DNA from: Gaiella occulta
Lineage (GTDB): Bacteria; Actinomycetota; Thermoleophilia; Gaiellales; Gaiellaceae
Direction of reading: 5' to 3'
DNA length: 64,000 nt
Assembly: GCF_003351045.1 (NCBI RefSeq)
Contig: NZ_QQZY01000001.1
Location: 62,001-126,000, forward strand
Part shown: piece after piece, positions 6,738 to 17,257 of the stretch
How positions within the stretch are numbered: position 1 is the first letter of the stretch
Layout of the letters: every line of letters begins with the position of its first letter
Translations under genes and position numbers: made by a program
The notes under the pieces: generated by a model
Seen by the model: the letters and a program-made list of their open reading frames with translations, nothing else
Database searches by the model: none
Told to the model about the DNA's origin: nothing

Positions 6738-8162
6738 ATGGCGAGACCACGGAGCAGCCAAGCCGCGACGCCGCGGCGCCCGGCCCAGGTGCAGAGCAAG
6801 GATCGGGCGACGTCGAGCGTCGCGGCTCGCCGGGCGGTGCTGAAGCGGATCAAGGACGAGGGCGTCGAGCACGTCCTCTTCTGGTTCACCGACCTCGAGG
6901 GCCACCTCAAGTCGTTCGCGATCACGCCGAACGAGATGGAGGGCGCGCTCGACGACGGCATGGGCTTCGACGGCTCGTCGATCACCGGCTTCAACCGGAT
7001 CGAGGAGTCGGACATGGTCGCCATCCCCGACCCGACCACGTTCCAGATCCTGCCCCGGCCCGTCGACGACCACGGCCACGAGCTGGGCGCCAAGGTGGGC
7101 CGCATGATCTGCGACGTCGTCAAGCCCGACGGGACCCCGTACGAGGGCGACCCGCGCTACCTGCTCAGGCTCGCCCTCGAGCGCATGAGGAAGGCGGGCT
7201 TCGACACGTTCAACGTCGGCCCCGAGCTCGAGTACTTCCTGTTCGAGGACGACAAGGGCACCGAGACGCTCGACGAGGGCGGCTACTTCGCGATGACGAC
7301 GCAGGACGCCGCCACCGAGGTGCGCAACGACACGATCCACGCGCTCGAGTCGGTCGGCATCCAGATCGAGTACCACCATCACGAGGTCGCGCCGTCGCAG
7401 CACGAGATCGACATGCGCTACGACGACGCGCTCGTGATGGCCGACAAGACGATGACGTACCGCATCGTCGTCAAGGAGGTCGCGGCGTGGCACGGCTACT
7501 ACGCGACCTTCATGCCGAAGCCGCTCTTCGGCGAGAACGGCTCCGGCATGCACACGCACATGTCGCTGTTCAAGGGTGGGCGCAACATGTTCTTCGACCC
7601 GAAGGACCCGCATCACCTGTCGAAGACGGCGAAGTCGTTCATCGCGGGCCTGCTCGTGCACGCGCGCGAGATGTCGGCCGTGCTGGCGCAGTGGGTCAAC
7701 TCGTACAAGCGGCTCGTGCCCGGCTACGAGGCCCCCGTCTACGTCGCCTGGTCGCAGCGCAACCGCTCCGCGCTCATCCGCATCCCGCTCTACAAGCCGG
7801 GCTCGGAACAGGCGACCCGTGCCGAGATCCGCTGCCCGGACCCCGCCTGCAACCCGTACCTCGCCTTCGCGGCGCTGCTCCACGCCGGCCTCGAGGGGAT
7901 CGAGAAGGGCTACGAACTGCCCGACGAGATGACGACGAACCTCTACCGGCTGTCGGCGGAGGAGCGCAAGCAGCGCGGCATCGTCGCGCTGCCCGGCTCG
8001 CTCGGAGAGGCGGTCGAGGAGCTCGCGGGCTCCGAGTTGATGAGGAAGGCGCTCGGCGAGCACATCTTCCCGCGCTACGTCGAGCTCAAGCGCAAGGAGT
8101 GGGACGAGTACCGGACGCAGGTGACGCAGTGGGAGAAGGACCGCTATCTCGCGGCGCTGTAG
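6738..8162 (+). CDS. glnA: GlnA, glutamine synthetase type I
   Basis: Condenses ammonium and glutamate to glutamine with ATP; a cytoplasmic dodecamer. The 474-aa protein has FDGSSITGFNRIEESDM (beta-grasp), GPELEYFLF and the metal-site HHHEVAPSQHEIDMRY, the ATP-binding KPLFGENGSGMHTHMS, and NRSALIRIP. The adenylylation-loop region reads TTNLYRLSAEERKQRG, keeping a Tyr, followed by LPGSLGEAVEEL as in GSI-alpha enzymes. About 35 basic, Ala/Ser-rich residues precede the usual N-terminus (near RRAVLKRIKDEGVEHV). RBS GGGAGGAG at 6725-6732 fixes the ATG. It is divergent from glnB-amt, with a shared leader design. Confidence 0.96.
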   Translation: MARPRSSQAATPRRPAQVQSKDRATSSVAARRAVLKRIKDEGVEHVLFWFTDLEGHLKSFAITPNEMEGALDDGMGFDGSSITGFNRIEESDMVAIPDPTTFQILPRPVDDHGHELGAKVGRMICDVVKPDGTPYEGDPRYLLRLALERMRKAGFDTFNVGPELEYFLFEDDKGTETLDEGGYFAMTTQDAATEVRNDTIHALESVGIQIEYHHHEVAPSQHEIDMRYDDALVMADKTMTYRIVVKEVAAWHGYYATFMPKPLFGENGSGMHTHMSLFKGGRNMFFDPKDPHHLSKTAKSFIAGLLVHAREMSAVLAQWVNSYKRLVPGYEAPVYVAWSQRNRSALIRIPLYKPGSEQATRAEIRCPDPACNPYLAFAALLHAGLEGIEKGYELPDEMTTNLYRLSAEERKQRGIVALPGSLGEAVEELAGSELMRKALGEHIFPRYVELKRKEWDEYRTQVTQWEKDRYLAAL

Positions 8163-8267
8163 CCCCGAGCGCGTAGGGGCTGGACAGTGACGGTGAAATA
8201 GCGCATGATCGTTGCTGCAGGCCGTGCCGCAAGGCGAGCGGCCAGCCTGTGTCTGACGGCCGATCGC

Positions 8268-8286
8268 GGGTCCCCGGTGGGGGCCC
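8268..8286. terminator. Hairpin between glnA and a convergent gene
   Basis: GGGTCCCC (8268-8275), 3-nt loop, GGGGGCCC (8279-8286), 8 bp including one G-T pair. No T-run. It sits between the convergent ends of glnA and the 8340-8810 gene and could terminate either; the call is weak. Confidence 0.3.
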
Positions 8287-8339
8287 GTGGTCGTTCACGA
8301 CCCGATCGGGCGGCTGCAAGCGGCGTACGGCGGCGGCCG

Positions 8340-8810
8340 TCAGGCGCCCGGCTGCCAGACCATCAGCACGACGATCCCCGCGATCGCGAGCAGGAGCGAC
8401 GCGTTCAGCGCCAGGTTGAGCGGATCGCGCAGCCGCCGCTCGAGCTCGCCGCTGCGCGCGTCGGCGTCGGCGGCAAGGCGCTCGGCCAGCTCGCGCGTGC
8501 GGCGGTCCTGGCGTCCCGCCAGCGCCCCGACGACCGCGATCCACCCGAGGCTCGCGAACGTGGCCGACAGCCATGCCGAGGCGAGGTCGACGGAGAGCCG
8601 GTGCGCGAGCCAGAAGCCCGAGCCGATCCCGAGCACGAGCCCGCCCGCGACGAGGGGCACCGCCGGCCGCACGGCGCGCAGCAGCAGGGCGATCTCGGAC
8701 GGGCGTGAGCGCCGCATCGCCGCCACGCGGAGGATCGCGGCCGCGATCGATCCGCCGACGAAGAGGAACGCGCCCGCGAGGTGGAGCAGCAGCAGCCAGC
8801 GTTCGCTCAT
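8340..8810 (-). CDS. Small four-helix membrane protein (DUF2269/CopD-like)
   Basis: A 156-aa protein with four predicted hydrophobic helices. The first begins LLLLHLAGAFLFVGGSIAAAILR; others are near VPLVAGGLVLGIGSG, LSATFASLGWIAVVGAL and NASLLLAIAGIVVLMVW. The opening H-x-x-G-x-x-x-x-V/I-G-G pattern resembles DUF2269/CopD-like membrane proteins, whose function is generally unknown. The chosen ATG (8810) lies 6 nt after a TATCGT -10 box and a longer in-frame extension would cross the divergent gene. It is transcribed away from the similar protein at 8833, so the two may be an ancient duplicated pair. Confidence 0.7.
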   Translation of the reverse strand: MSERWLLLLHLAGAFLFVGGSIAAAILRVAAMRRSRPSEIALLLRAVRPAVPLVAGGLVLGIGSGFWLAHRLSVDLASAWLSATFASLGWIAVVGALAGRQDRRTRELAERLAADADARSGELERRLRDPLNLALNASLLLAIAGIVVLMVWQPGA

Positions 8811-8816
8811 GCCCCG

Positions 8817-8826
8817 ACGATAGCCT
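8817..8826. promoter_or_regulatory. Overlapping divergent leaderless -10 boxes
   Basis: Minus strand TATCGT (8822-8817) lies 6 nt before the ATG at 8810. Plus strand TAGCCT (8821-8826) lies 6 nt before the GTG at 8833. The two boxes share two bases, so polymerase could probably open only one direction at a time, and both mRNAs would begin at or very near the start codon. Confidence 0.5.
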
Positions 8827-8832
8827 GCAGCA

Positions 8833-9306
8833 GTGCTGACCGTGCTGCGCATCGTGCACCTGCTCTCCGCCACCGTGTGGGTCGGTGGCACGATCGCGCT
8901 CGTCTTCGTCGGCGTGCCTGCGATCCGCGACCTCGAGGGCGAGGCGCGTGCCGCCGCGATGCGGGCGCTCGGTCGGCGCTGGCGTCCGCTCGGGTGGAGC
9001 GCGATGGGCGTCGCGATCGTCTCCGGTCTCTGGCTGACGGACATCCACGGCGGCTTCAACCGCGCCGCGCTCGCGACCGACTTCGACCGCACGCTGATTC
9101 TCAAGTCGGCGCTCGTCGCCCTGCTCTGCGCGGGCGCCGCCGTCCACGACTACGTGCTCGGCCCGCGGCTGCAGCGGGAGCTGCGCGAGGGCGCGCCGCA
9201 GGCGCCGTCGACGCGCCGGCGGCTCGTCGCCGTCGGCTGGGTGAACCTCTCGCTCACGCTCGCCGTGCCCGTGCTCGGCGCGATCGTGCTCACGTACCTC
9301 GATTGA
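8833..9306 (+). CDS. CopD-domain membrane protein
   Basis: A 157-aa integral membrane protein with four hydrophobic helices, beginning VLRIVHLLSATVWVGGTIAL, the H-x-x-x-x-x-x-W-V-G-G signature of the CopD/DUF2269-type superfamily. Further helices are near WSAMGVAIVSGLWL, LILKSALVALLCAGAAV and VNLSLTLAVPVLGAIVL. A role in copper or redox homeostasis is only suggested by the family name. The GTG start sits 6 nt behind a -10 box. Its stop overlaps the kinase ATG by one base, so it is probably the first gene of the kinase/ANTAR operon and could be a membrane partner of that system (inference). Confidence 0.75.
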   Translation: MLTVLRIVHLLSATVWVGGTIALVFVGVPAIRDLEGEARAAAMRALGRRWRPLGWSAMGVAIVSGLWLTDIHGGFNRAALATDFDRTLILKSALVALLCAGAAVHDYVLGPRLQRELREGAPQAPSTRRRLVAVGWVNLSLTLAVPVLGAIVLTYLD

Positions 9307-10715
9307 TGGACGACGCAGCCCGCCACCTGGCGCTGCTCACGAAGACGACGGAGGTCGTGAACTCGTCGCTCGACCTGCAGGAGGTGATGGAGGCGATCGC
9401 GCACGAGACGGCGGCGGCGCTCGAGACGGACGCGTGCTTCGTCTACCTGTACGACGAGCGCGCCGACGAGCTCGTGCTCCGCGCGACGCACGGCACGCGT
9501 GTCGAGGATGCGACGAAGGCGCCGCGCATGCGCCGCGGCGAGGGCATCACGGGTGTCGCGGCCGCGCAGGGGGAGCCGGTGATGATCCCCTCGAAGGCTC
9601 ATCTCGACCCGCGTTTCAAGGCGTTCCCGAACCTGCGCGAGGACGACTACGAGTCGATCCTGGCCGTTCCGATCCTCGCCCGCGACAAGCTCGAGGGTGC
9701 CCTCAACGTGCGCACGCGCGAGCCGCGGATGTTCAGCGAGGCGGAGATCGAGCTCGTCGTCGCGATCGCCTCCCAGGTCGCACGAACGATCGAGCACGCG
9801 AAGCTCTACGCGCAGGCGCAGCGCCGGGTCCACGAGCTCGAGGCGCTCGCGCGCATCTCCGAGGCCGTCTCCGAGTCGCTCTACCTGGAGGAGTCGCTCG
9901 AGGCGATCGTGAAGACGACCGTCGAGTCGATGCAGGCGACCGGCGCCGCGATCGTGCTCGAGGACGGTCGCGTCGCCTGGCCCGAGGGACGGGCCGGCGC
10001 GCACGCGCTGCGGCTGCCGCTGCGCTGGCGCGCGCGCACGATCGGCGAGCTCGTGGTCGACCGCGACACCCCGTTCAGCGACGACGACCGCCAGCTTCTG
10101 GAGGCGATCGCGAGCCAGGCCGCCGTCGCGCTCGAGCACGGCCGCATGGCGCTGCGAGGGGTGCTCGCCCAGGAGATCCACCACCGCGTCAAGAACAACC
10201 TGCAGACCGTCGCCTCGCTGCTGCGCCTGCAGGCGCGGTCGGAGCAGGTCGACGCGAGGAAGGCGCTCGCCGACTCGGTGAACCGGATCCTCGCGATCGC
10301 CGCCGTCCACGAGGTGCTGACCGAGCACCGCGAGGACGACGTCGACCTCGACGAGCTCGTCGACCGGCTGCGCGCGATGCTCGTGCAGGGCCTCGCAGTC
10401 GGCAAGGAGGTTCACGCCGAGCTCGAGCCGGTCTCCCTCGCCGGGCAGCGCGCCACGGCGCTCGCGCTCGTGTTCACCGAGCTGTTCGGCAACGCGCTCG
10501 AGCACGGCGGCGGCCGGATCTCGATTACTCTTACGGAACGCGACGGCGACGTCGTCCTCGCGATCGCCGACGACGGCGACGGCATGCAGCTGTCGGCCGA
10601 CGGCACGGGTCTCTCGATCGTCCGTGCGCTCGTCCGCGACGAGCTTGCCGGCGAGCTCCGGCTCGTCGACGATCCCGGTCTGCGTGCCGAGGTCACGTTT
10701 CCGGCGAGCGTGTGA
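9306..10715 (+). CDS. Sensor histidine kinase, GAF-GAF-HisKA_2-HATPase (PdtaS-like)
   Basis: A 469-aa soluble kinase. GAF 1 spans about 18-165. A second, shorter GAF is about 180-280 and lacks obvious cofactor cysteines. The HisKA_2 dimer/phosphotransfer box is QEIHHRVKNNLQ with phospho-His at 292/293, and a HATPase_c domain has ELFGNALEHGGG (N box) and ADDGDGM (G1). HisKA_2 kinases of this kind phosphorylate ANTAR regulators in actinobacteria (PdtaS/PdtaR of mycobacteria). It has no transmembrane segment, so the signal is likely cytosolic or comes through the upstream CopD-like protein. The ANTAR gene follows by 13 bp. Confidence 0.9.
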   Translation: MDDAARHLALLTKTTEVVNSSLDLQEVMEAIAHETAAALETDACFVYLYDERADELVLRATHGTRVEDATKAPRMRRGEGITGVAAAQGEPVMIPSKAHLDPRFKAFPNLREDDYESILAVPILARDKLEGALNVRTREPRMFSEAEIELVVAIASQVARTIEHAKLYAQAQRRVHELEALARISEAVSESLYLEESLEAIVKTTVESMQATGAAIVLEDGRVAWPEGRAGAHALRLPLRWRARTIGELVVDRDTPFSDDDRQLLEAIASQAAVALEHGRMALRGVLAQEIHHRVKNNLQTVASLLRLQARSEQVDARKALADSVNRILAIAAVHEVLTEHREDDVDLDELVDRLRAMLVQGLAVGKEVHAELEPVSLAGQRATALALVFTELFGNALEHGGGRISITLTERDGDVVLAIADDGDGMQLSADGTGLSIVRALVRDELAGELRLVDDPGLRAEVTFPASV

Positions 10716-10728
10716 CGAAAGGACGACG

Positions 10729-11295
10729 ATGCGAATCCTCATCGCGGAAGACGAGACGATCATCCGGCTGGATCTCCGGGCGCTGCTCGAGCAGGCCGGC
10801 TTCGAGGTGTGCGCGGAGGCGCGCGACGGGGAGGAGGCGGTCGCGCTCGCGGCAAGCAGCGAGCCCGACCTCGCGTTGCTCGACGTGAAGATGCCGAAAC
10901 TCGACGGGATCGACGCCGCGCGGCGGATCCTCGACGAGCGCCCGATCCCGATCGTGATGGTGACGGCGTACGGCGAGGAGGAGCTCGTCTCCCGGGCCGT
11001 CGAGGCCGGCGTCTTCGGCTACCTCGTGAAGCCGTTCCGGGAGACCGATCTGCTGCCCGCGATCGCCACCGCCCGCGCCCGCCACGAGGAGCTCGCGGCG
11101 CTGCGCGAGGAGGTGGACACGCTCGCCGAGGCGCTCGCCGCGCGCAAGGCGATCGAGCGGGCGAAGGGCCTGCTGATGGAGCGCGAGGGACTGACCGAGC
11201 AGGAGGCGTTCGCGCGCCTGCGCAAGGCGAGCCAGATCTCGGGGCGGCCGCTCAAGGTCGTCGCCGACGCGCTCGTGGCAACGCTCACGACGTGA
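10729..11295 (+). CDS. ANTAR-domain response regulator (RNA-binding antiterminator, PdtaR-like)
   Basis: A 188-aa regulator. The receiver domain (1-120) has acidic pocket E7/D8, phospho-acceptor Asp52 (LLDVKMPKLDG), the switch MVTAYGEE and Lys in YLVKPF. A coiled linker follows (about 120-138), then an ANTAR domain (about 128-186) with the family core AIERAKGLLM, EQEAFARLRKAS and LKVVADAL. ANTAR proteins bind paired hexaloop RNA hairpins and prevent formation of an overlapping terminator. It is the partner of the preceding kinase (RBS AAAGGA at 10718-10723). The two attenuated leaders at 6275-6341 and 6673-6716 are candidate targets. It ends overlapping the convergent DUF4349 gene by 11 bp. 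Confidence 0.92.
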   Translation: MRILIAEDETIIRLDLRALLEQAGFEVCAEARDGEEAVALAASSEPDLALLDVKMPKLDGIDAARRILDERPIPIVMVTAYGEEELVSRAVEAGVFGYLVKPFRETDLLPAIATARARHEELAALREEVDTLAEALAARKAIERAKGLLMEREGLTEQEAFARLRKASQISGRPLKVVADALVATLTT

Positions 11296-12325
11296 GCAGC
11301 CGCTCGTTCTCGCGCCGGCGCAGGCCGCGCCGCACGAGCCAGGCCGCAAGCGCGACGGCTGCGAGCGGGCCGGCCACGACGAGCGCGTAGAGCACGGCGG
11401 TCGCCTCGAGCGCGAGGATCTCCCCGGCCCGGTCGAACGCGCGGTCGAAGCGCGACGGCACGGCCGGCACGAGCGACGACTGCCGGGTCTGCAGGCTCAG
11501 CCGGATCGTGGCGTAGAGCGCCTCGCCGTTCACCTGCGCGCGCGTCGCGCGCACCCGGGCGAGCTCGGCGCGGGCCGCGTCGCGGCGCGCCGCGAGCGTG
11601 GCGCGTGTCTCCGCGTCGAGGCTCGTGGACGCCAGGCGGGCCGACAGGCGGGCGATACGCTCGCGCAGAGCGGTCTCACGCGTGGTCAGCTCGTCGACCT
11701 GGCCCTGCAGATCCTCGATCTGCACCTGCTGGGCGACGATCCTGCCGAGCCGGGAAAGGCGAACGATCGCGTCCTGCACCTGGGCCGTCGGAACACGCAG
11801 CGTCATCGTCGAGGTGCCGCTCGTGGAGGTCGCGTATGCGACGTTCACGACGTAGCCGCCGAGGTCGCGCGCCGTCTGCAGCGCCTTCAGGGTGGCGCTC
11901 GAGAGGGCGTCGACGTCCTTCACCTCGACGGTGAGCTCGGCGGAGTAGCGCTGGGCGCGTCCGGGCGTCGGGGCCGGGGCGGCGGCGTCTGCGGCGACGC
12001 CGGCCTTGGCCTGCGGCGCGAGCTCCCTTGCGGCCGGGCCCGGCGACGGCGGCCCGGCGAGCGACCCGACGGAGGTGGCGACCGTCTCGGAGGCGCCGGG
12101 CCTGGAGTCGACGAGCCCTGCGACGCCGGCAACCGAGATCGCGACGACGGCGGCCGCCGGAACGGCGACGAGCGCGACGCGTCGCAGCGAGAGGCGGGCG
12201 AAGCGCGACGATCTCCGCGCCGGCCCGGCGGCGGCGATCGCGCGCACGCGCTCGCGCAGCGCCTCGTCGGCGCTCGGCCGCGCCGCCCGCAGCTCGGCGA
12301 CCAGGTTGCTCTCAGCGGAGGTCAT
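11285..12325 (-). CDS. DUF4349 membrane protein, possible anti-sigma partner
   Basis: A 346-aa protein. A cytosolic N-terminus (1-48) is followed by a membrane helix (about 50-71). A Pro/Ala-rich linker leads to a DUF4349 domain (about 128-300: [35 protein letters not shown], then a long coiled coil). A C-terminal helix (about 312-335) and an Arg-rich tail end it. The gene overlaps the upstream ECF sigma gene by 14 bp or more. The short N-terminal cytosolic segment in front of a single helix is the usual topology of anti-sigma factors, so it may hold the sigma factor at the membrane. That role is inferred from context, not from a recognised anti-sigma domain. Confidence 0.75.
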   Translation of the reverse strand: MTSAESNLVAELRAARPSADEALRERVRAIAAAGPARRSSRFARLSLRRVALVAVPAAAVVAISVAGVAGLVDSRPGASETVATSVGSLAGPPSPGPAARELAPQAKAGVAADAAAPAPTPGRAQRYSAELTVEVKDVDALSSATLKALQTARDLGGYVVNVAYATSTSGTSTMTLRVPTAQVQDAIVRLSRLGRIVAQQVQIEDLQGQVDELTTRETALRERIARLSARLASTSLDAETRATLAARRDAARAELARVRATRAQVNGEALYATIRLSLQTRQSSLVPAVPSRFDRAFDRAGEILALEATAVLYALVVAGPLAAVALAAWLVRRGLRRRENERLLTS

Positions 12326-12833
12326 GATCCCTCACCTTCTCCTCGAGCCTCGCCAGCGCCCGGCTCAGCCGTGTGGACACGGCGGTGGGACTGATCCCGA
12401 GCACGCGGGCGGTCTGCCCGCCGTCGAGCTCGAGCACGATGCGGAGCGCCACCACCTCGCGCTCGCCGGCGCTGAGCGCGGCGAGCGCCTCCTGCAGCTC
12501 CGGCCCGAGACCCTCGAGGAACGGCGCCTCGTGCGCCTCCGGCGCGGCGGCGGCCTCCTCGCGCCGCCGTCGCCGCGACTCGGAGCGGAACCAGTCGAGC
12601 GCGGTCGTGCGCGCGATGCCGAGCAGCCACGTGCGGGCGCTGCCGCGCCGGTGATCGAAGCGCGACCACTGGCGCAGGGCCTTCTCGAAGGTGGCGCCGG
12701 AGAGGTCGTCGGCGAGCGCCCGGTCGCGTGTCAGGTAGAGGAGGTAGCCGAACACGTCGTCGAGATGCCGCTCGGCCGCGTCGGCGAACGTCTGCGGGGC
12801 GGCTGTCTGCGTCAAGGGCCGGCTCAGTGTCAT
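12312..12833 (-). CDS. ECF-type RNA polymerase sigma factor
   Basis: Sigma-70 family regulator with region 2 ([19 protein letters not shown] through [20 protein letters not shown]) and region 4 ([14 protein letters not shown], then the helix-turn-helix [20 protein letters not shown]). There are 173 aa from the ATG chosen here; a GTG at 12842 would add three residues. Regions 1 and 3 are absent, as in ECF sigmas. It is co-transcribed with the DUF4349 gene, suggesting a sigma/anti-sigma unit. The target promoter is unknown, and no clear ECF-type autoregulated promoter was identified upstream. Confidence 0.9.
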   Translation of the reverse strand: MTLSRPLTQTAAPQTFADAAERHLDDVFGYLLYLTRDRALADDLSGATFEKALRQWSRFDHRRGSARTWLLGIARTTALDWFRSESRRRRREEAAAAPEAHEAPFLEGLGPELQEALAALSAGEREVVALRIVLELDGGQTARVLGISPTAVSTRLSRALARLEEKVRDHDLR

Positions 12834-12890
12834 TGCGTGCACGACGGTTGTACGCCGCCGGGTGGCTGTCGCGTCACATGGAGCTCCGCG

Positions 12891-14765
<1,875 letters not shown>

Positions 14766-14771
14766 CGAGCA

Positions 14772-14777
14772 AGGGTA
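14772..14777 (-). promoter_or_regulatory. Leaderless -10 box of the ABC-F gene
   Basis: Minus strand TACCCT, 6 nt before the ATG at 14765. The same hexamer is the -10 of the glnB promoter. No clear -35 is seen. Confidence 0.45.
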
Positions 14778-14802
14778 GATGCGGCCGGCGCCGCCTTGAC
14801 GA

Positions 14803-14808
14803 TATGCT
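14803..14808 (+). promoter_or_regulatory. Leaderless -10 box of the tkt operon
   Basis: TATGCT, 8 nt before the GTG at 14817. ATGCGG (14779-14784) 18 nt upstream resembles the -35 of the glnA and glnB promoters. Confidence 0.5.
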
Positions 14809-14816
14809 CGACAGAC

Positions 14817-16805
14817 GTGGCCGCCGACCCTCGCACGGAGACGATCGACACGATCCGCGCGCTCGCTATGGACGGCGTGCAGAACGCGAACGCCGGCCAC
14901 CCCGGTACCGCGATGGCGCTCGCGCCGGTCGCCTACCTGCTCTACCGCGACGTCATGCGCCACAACCCGGCGAGCCCCGGCTGGGCCGGGCGCGACCGCT
15001 TCATCCTCTCGGCGGGGCACGCGAGCATGCTCCAGTACGCGGCGCTGCATCTCGCCGGCTACGACGTCACGCTCGACGACCTGCGGGACTTCCGCCAGTG
15101 GGGGTCGCGGACGCCCGGACATCCCGAGCGCGGGCACACGCCCGGCGTCGAGACGACGACTGGACCGCTCGGCCAGGGGTTCGCGAACGGCGTCGGGATC
15201 GCGATCGCCCAGCGCTTCCTCGCCGAGCGCTACAACCGGCCGGGTCACACGATCGTCGACTCGTGGGTCTACGCCGTCTGCTCCGACGGCGACCTGATGG
15301 AGGGCGTCACCCACGAGGCCGCGTCGATCGCCGGCCATCTCGGTCTCGGGCGGCTCGTCTACGTGTACGACGACAACCACATCACGATCGACGGCACCAC
15401 GTCGCTGACGTTCACGACCGAGGACAAGGGCAAGCGCTTCGAGGCCTACGGCTGGCACGTGCAGCACGTCGACGACGCGGAGGACCTCGATCTCCTGCTC
15501 GGCGCGCTCGCCGCCGCGAAGGCCGAGGAGGAACGCCCCTCGCTGATCGTCCTGCGCACGCACATCGCATACCCGGCGCCGCACGCGATCGACACGTCGA
15601 AGGCGCACGGCGCGCCCCTCGGCGAGGCCGAGGTGCGCGCGACGAAGGAGCGCATGGGCCTCGACCCCGACGCGACCTTCGCCGTCTCCGACCTCGTGCG
15701 CGAGCACATGGCGCCGGTGCTACGGCGCGGCGCCGAGCTCGAGCGCGAGTGGGAGCAGCGACTCGCCGCCTGGGCGGCGGCGTTCCCCGACCTCGCGCGC
15801 GAGCGTGAGCTCGATCTCGCCGGGCGCCCGCGCGACGGCTGGCACGAGGCGCTGCCGCGCTTCGCGGCCGGCGAGGACGTCGCCACGCGCGACGCGGGCA
15901 AGACGGTGATGCAGGCGCTCAAGCCGTTCACCCCGACGATGATCGGCGGCGCCGCCGACCTCGTCGAGTCGACGAAGACCGAGTTCGTGGGAGCGGGCAT
16001 CTTCTCGGCCACGCACGCGGGCCGCAACGTCGCCTTCGGGATCCGCGAGCACGCGATGGGATCGATCGTGAACGGGATCGCGCTCGAGCCGGCCATGCTG
16101 CGCCCGTACGGCTCCACCTTCCTCATCTTCTCCGACTACATGCGCCCCGCCGTGCGCCTGTCGGCGCTGATGGGCCTGCCGGTCGCCTGGGTGTGGACAC
16201 ACGACTCGATCGGCGTCGGCGAAGACGGCCCCACGCACCAGCCGATCGAGCACCACATGGCGCTGCGCGCGATCCCGGGCCTCTGGTACGTGCGACCCGG
16301 CGATGCCAACGAGACGGCGATGGCGTGGCGGATCGCGCTCGAGCGCAGGGACGGCCCCGTCGCGCTGGCGCTCAGCCGGCAGAAGCTGCCGACGCTCGAC
16401 CGCTCCCAGGTCGCCCCGGCGGAAGGAGCGCTGCGGGGCGCCTACACGCTCTGGCAGCGCGACCCCGCGTCGACCCCGGAGGCGATCGTGCTCGCCACCG
16501 GCTCCGAGCTGCACGTCGCCCTCGCGGGGGCGCGGGCGCTCGAGGCCAACGTCCGCGTCGTCTCGATGCCCTGCTGGGAGCTGTTCGAGGAACAGCCCGC
16601 CGCCTACCGCGAGGAGGTGCTGCCCGCCGGGGTCGAACGCCGCGTCTCGATCGAGGCCGGTATCACCTTCGGCTGGCAGCGCTACGCGGACACGTCGATC
16701 GGCATCGACCACTACGGGGCGTCGGCGCCGGCCGGCAGGATCTTCCAGGAGCTCGGGCTCACGCCCGGCGCCGTCTCCGCCGCGGTGGAGGCCCTGCTGC
16801 GATGA
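14817..16805 (+). CDS. tkt: Tkt, transketolase
   Basis: TPP-dependent transfer of two-carbon ketol units in the non-oxidative pentose phosphate pathway. The 662-aa protein has [17 protein letters not shown] near the N-terminus, the TPP motif [20 protein letters not shown] to DDNHITIDG, and a pyrimidine domain with [17 protein letters not shown]. Length is normal. The GTG start is chosen because upstream sequence is non-coding and a -10 box lies 8 nt before it. Its TGA overlaps the rpiB ATG, starting a chain of overlapping pentose-phosphate genes. Confidence 0.95.
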   Translation: MAADPRTETIDTIRALAMDGVQNANAGHPGTAMALAPVAYLLYRDVMRHNPASPGWAGRDRFILSAGHASMLQYAALHLAGYDVTLDDLRDFRQWGSRTPGHPERGHTPGVETTTGPLGQGFANGVGIAIAQRFLAERYNRPGHTIVDSWVYAVCSDGDLMEGVTHEAASIAGHLGLGRLVYVYDDNHITIDGTTSLTFTTEDKGKRFEAYGWHVQHVDDAEDLDLLLGALAAAKAEEERPSLIVLRTHIAYPAPHAIDTSKAHGAPLGEAEVRATKERMGLDPDATFAVSDLVREHMAPVLRRGAELEREWEQRLAAWAAAFPDLARERELDLAGRPRDGWHEALPRFAAGEDVATRDAGKTVMQALKPFTPTMIGGAADLVESTKTEFVGAGIFSATHAGRNVAFGIREHAMGSIVNGIALEPAMLRPYGSTFLIFSDYMRPAVRLSALMGLPVAWVWTHDSIGVGEDGPTHQPIEHHMALRAIPGLWYVRPGDANETAMAWRIALERRDGPVALALSRQKLPTLDRSQVAPAEGALRGAYTLWQRDPASTPEAIVLATGSELHVALAGARALEANVRVVSMPCWELFEEQPAAYREEVLPAGVERRVSIEAGITFGWQRYADTSIGIDHYGASAPAGRIFQELGLTPGAVSAAVEALLR

Positions 16806-17257
16806 AGGTCGCCGCCGCGTTCGACCATCGCGGCGCCAAGCTCCGGGACGCCGTGCTCGCGGCGATCGCCGCGGCGGGCCACGAGGCGATCGACCTCGGC
16901 ACCGGCGCGGACACGCCGCCTGTCGACTACCCGGACAAGGCGCTCGAGCTCGGCATGGAGATCCGGCGCGGCGCGGCGGAGCGCGGCGTGCTCGTGTGCG
17001 GCTCCGGGGTCGGCGCGTCGGTCGCCGCCTCGAAGGTTCCCGGCATCCGCGCCGCGATCTGCCACGACACGTATTCGGCGCACCAGGGTGTCGAGCACGA
17101 CGACATGAACGTGCTCTGCCTCGGCTCCGAGATCGTCGGCGCCGAGCTCGCCCGGGAGCTCGTGCGCGCGTTCCTCGGCGCGCGCTTCGACGGCGGCGAG
17201 CGGTACCTGCGCCGCCTCGAGAAGGTGCTGGAGCTGGAAAGGATGACCAATGGCTGA
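16802..17257 (+). CDS. rpiB: RpiB-type ribose-5-phosphate isomerase
   Basis: Interconverts ribose-5-phosphate and ribulose-5-phosphate. The 151-aa RpiB/LacAB fold has [11 protein letters not shown] with the substrate-binding DHRG, DYPDKAL, and [17 protein letters not shown], whose Cys is the catalytic base position in RpiB. Instead of the common REHNDANVL it reads [11 protein letters not shown], a variant found in many RpiB homologues. ATGA overlap with tkt; the last 8 bp overlap the tal start. The position between tkt and tal puts the isomerase in the same mRNA as the enzymes sharing its product. Confidence 0.88.
   Translation: MKVAAAFDHRGAKLRDAVLAAIAAAGHEAIDLGTGADTPPVDYPDKALELGMEIRRGAAERGVLVCGSGVGASVAASKVPGIRAAICHDTYSAHQGVEHDDMNVLCLGSEIVGAELARELVRAFLGARFDGGERYLRRLEKVLELERMTNG

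Noticed and set aside
8161-8181. AGCCCC/GGGGCT hairpin at the glnA stop
   Set aside because: Only 6 bp with a 9-nt loop and no T-run; too weak to call a terminator.
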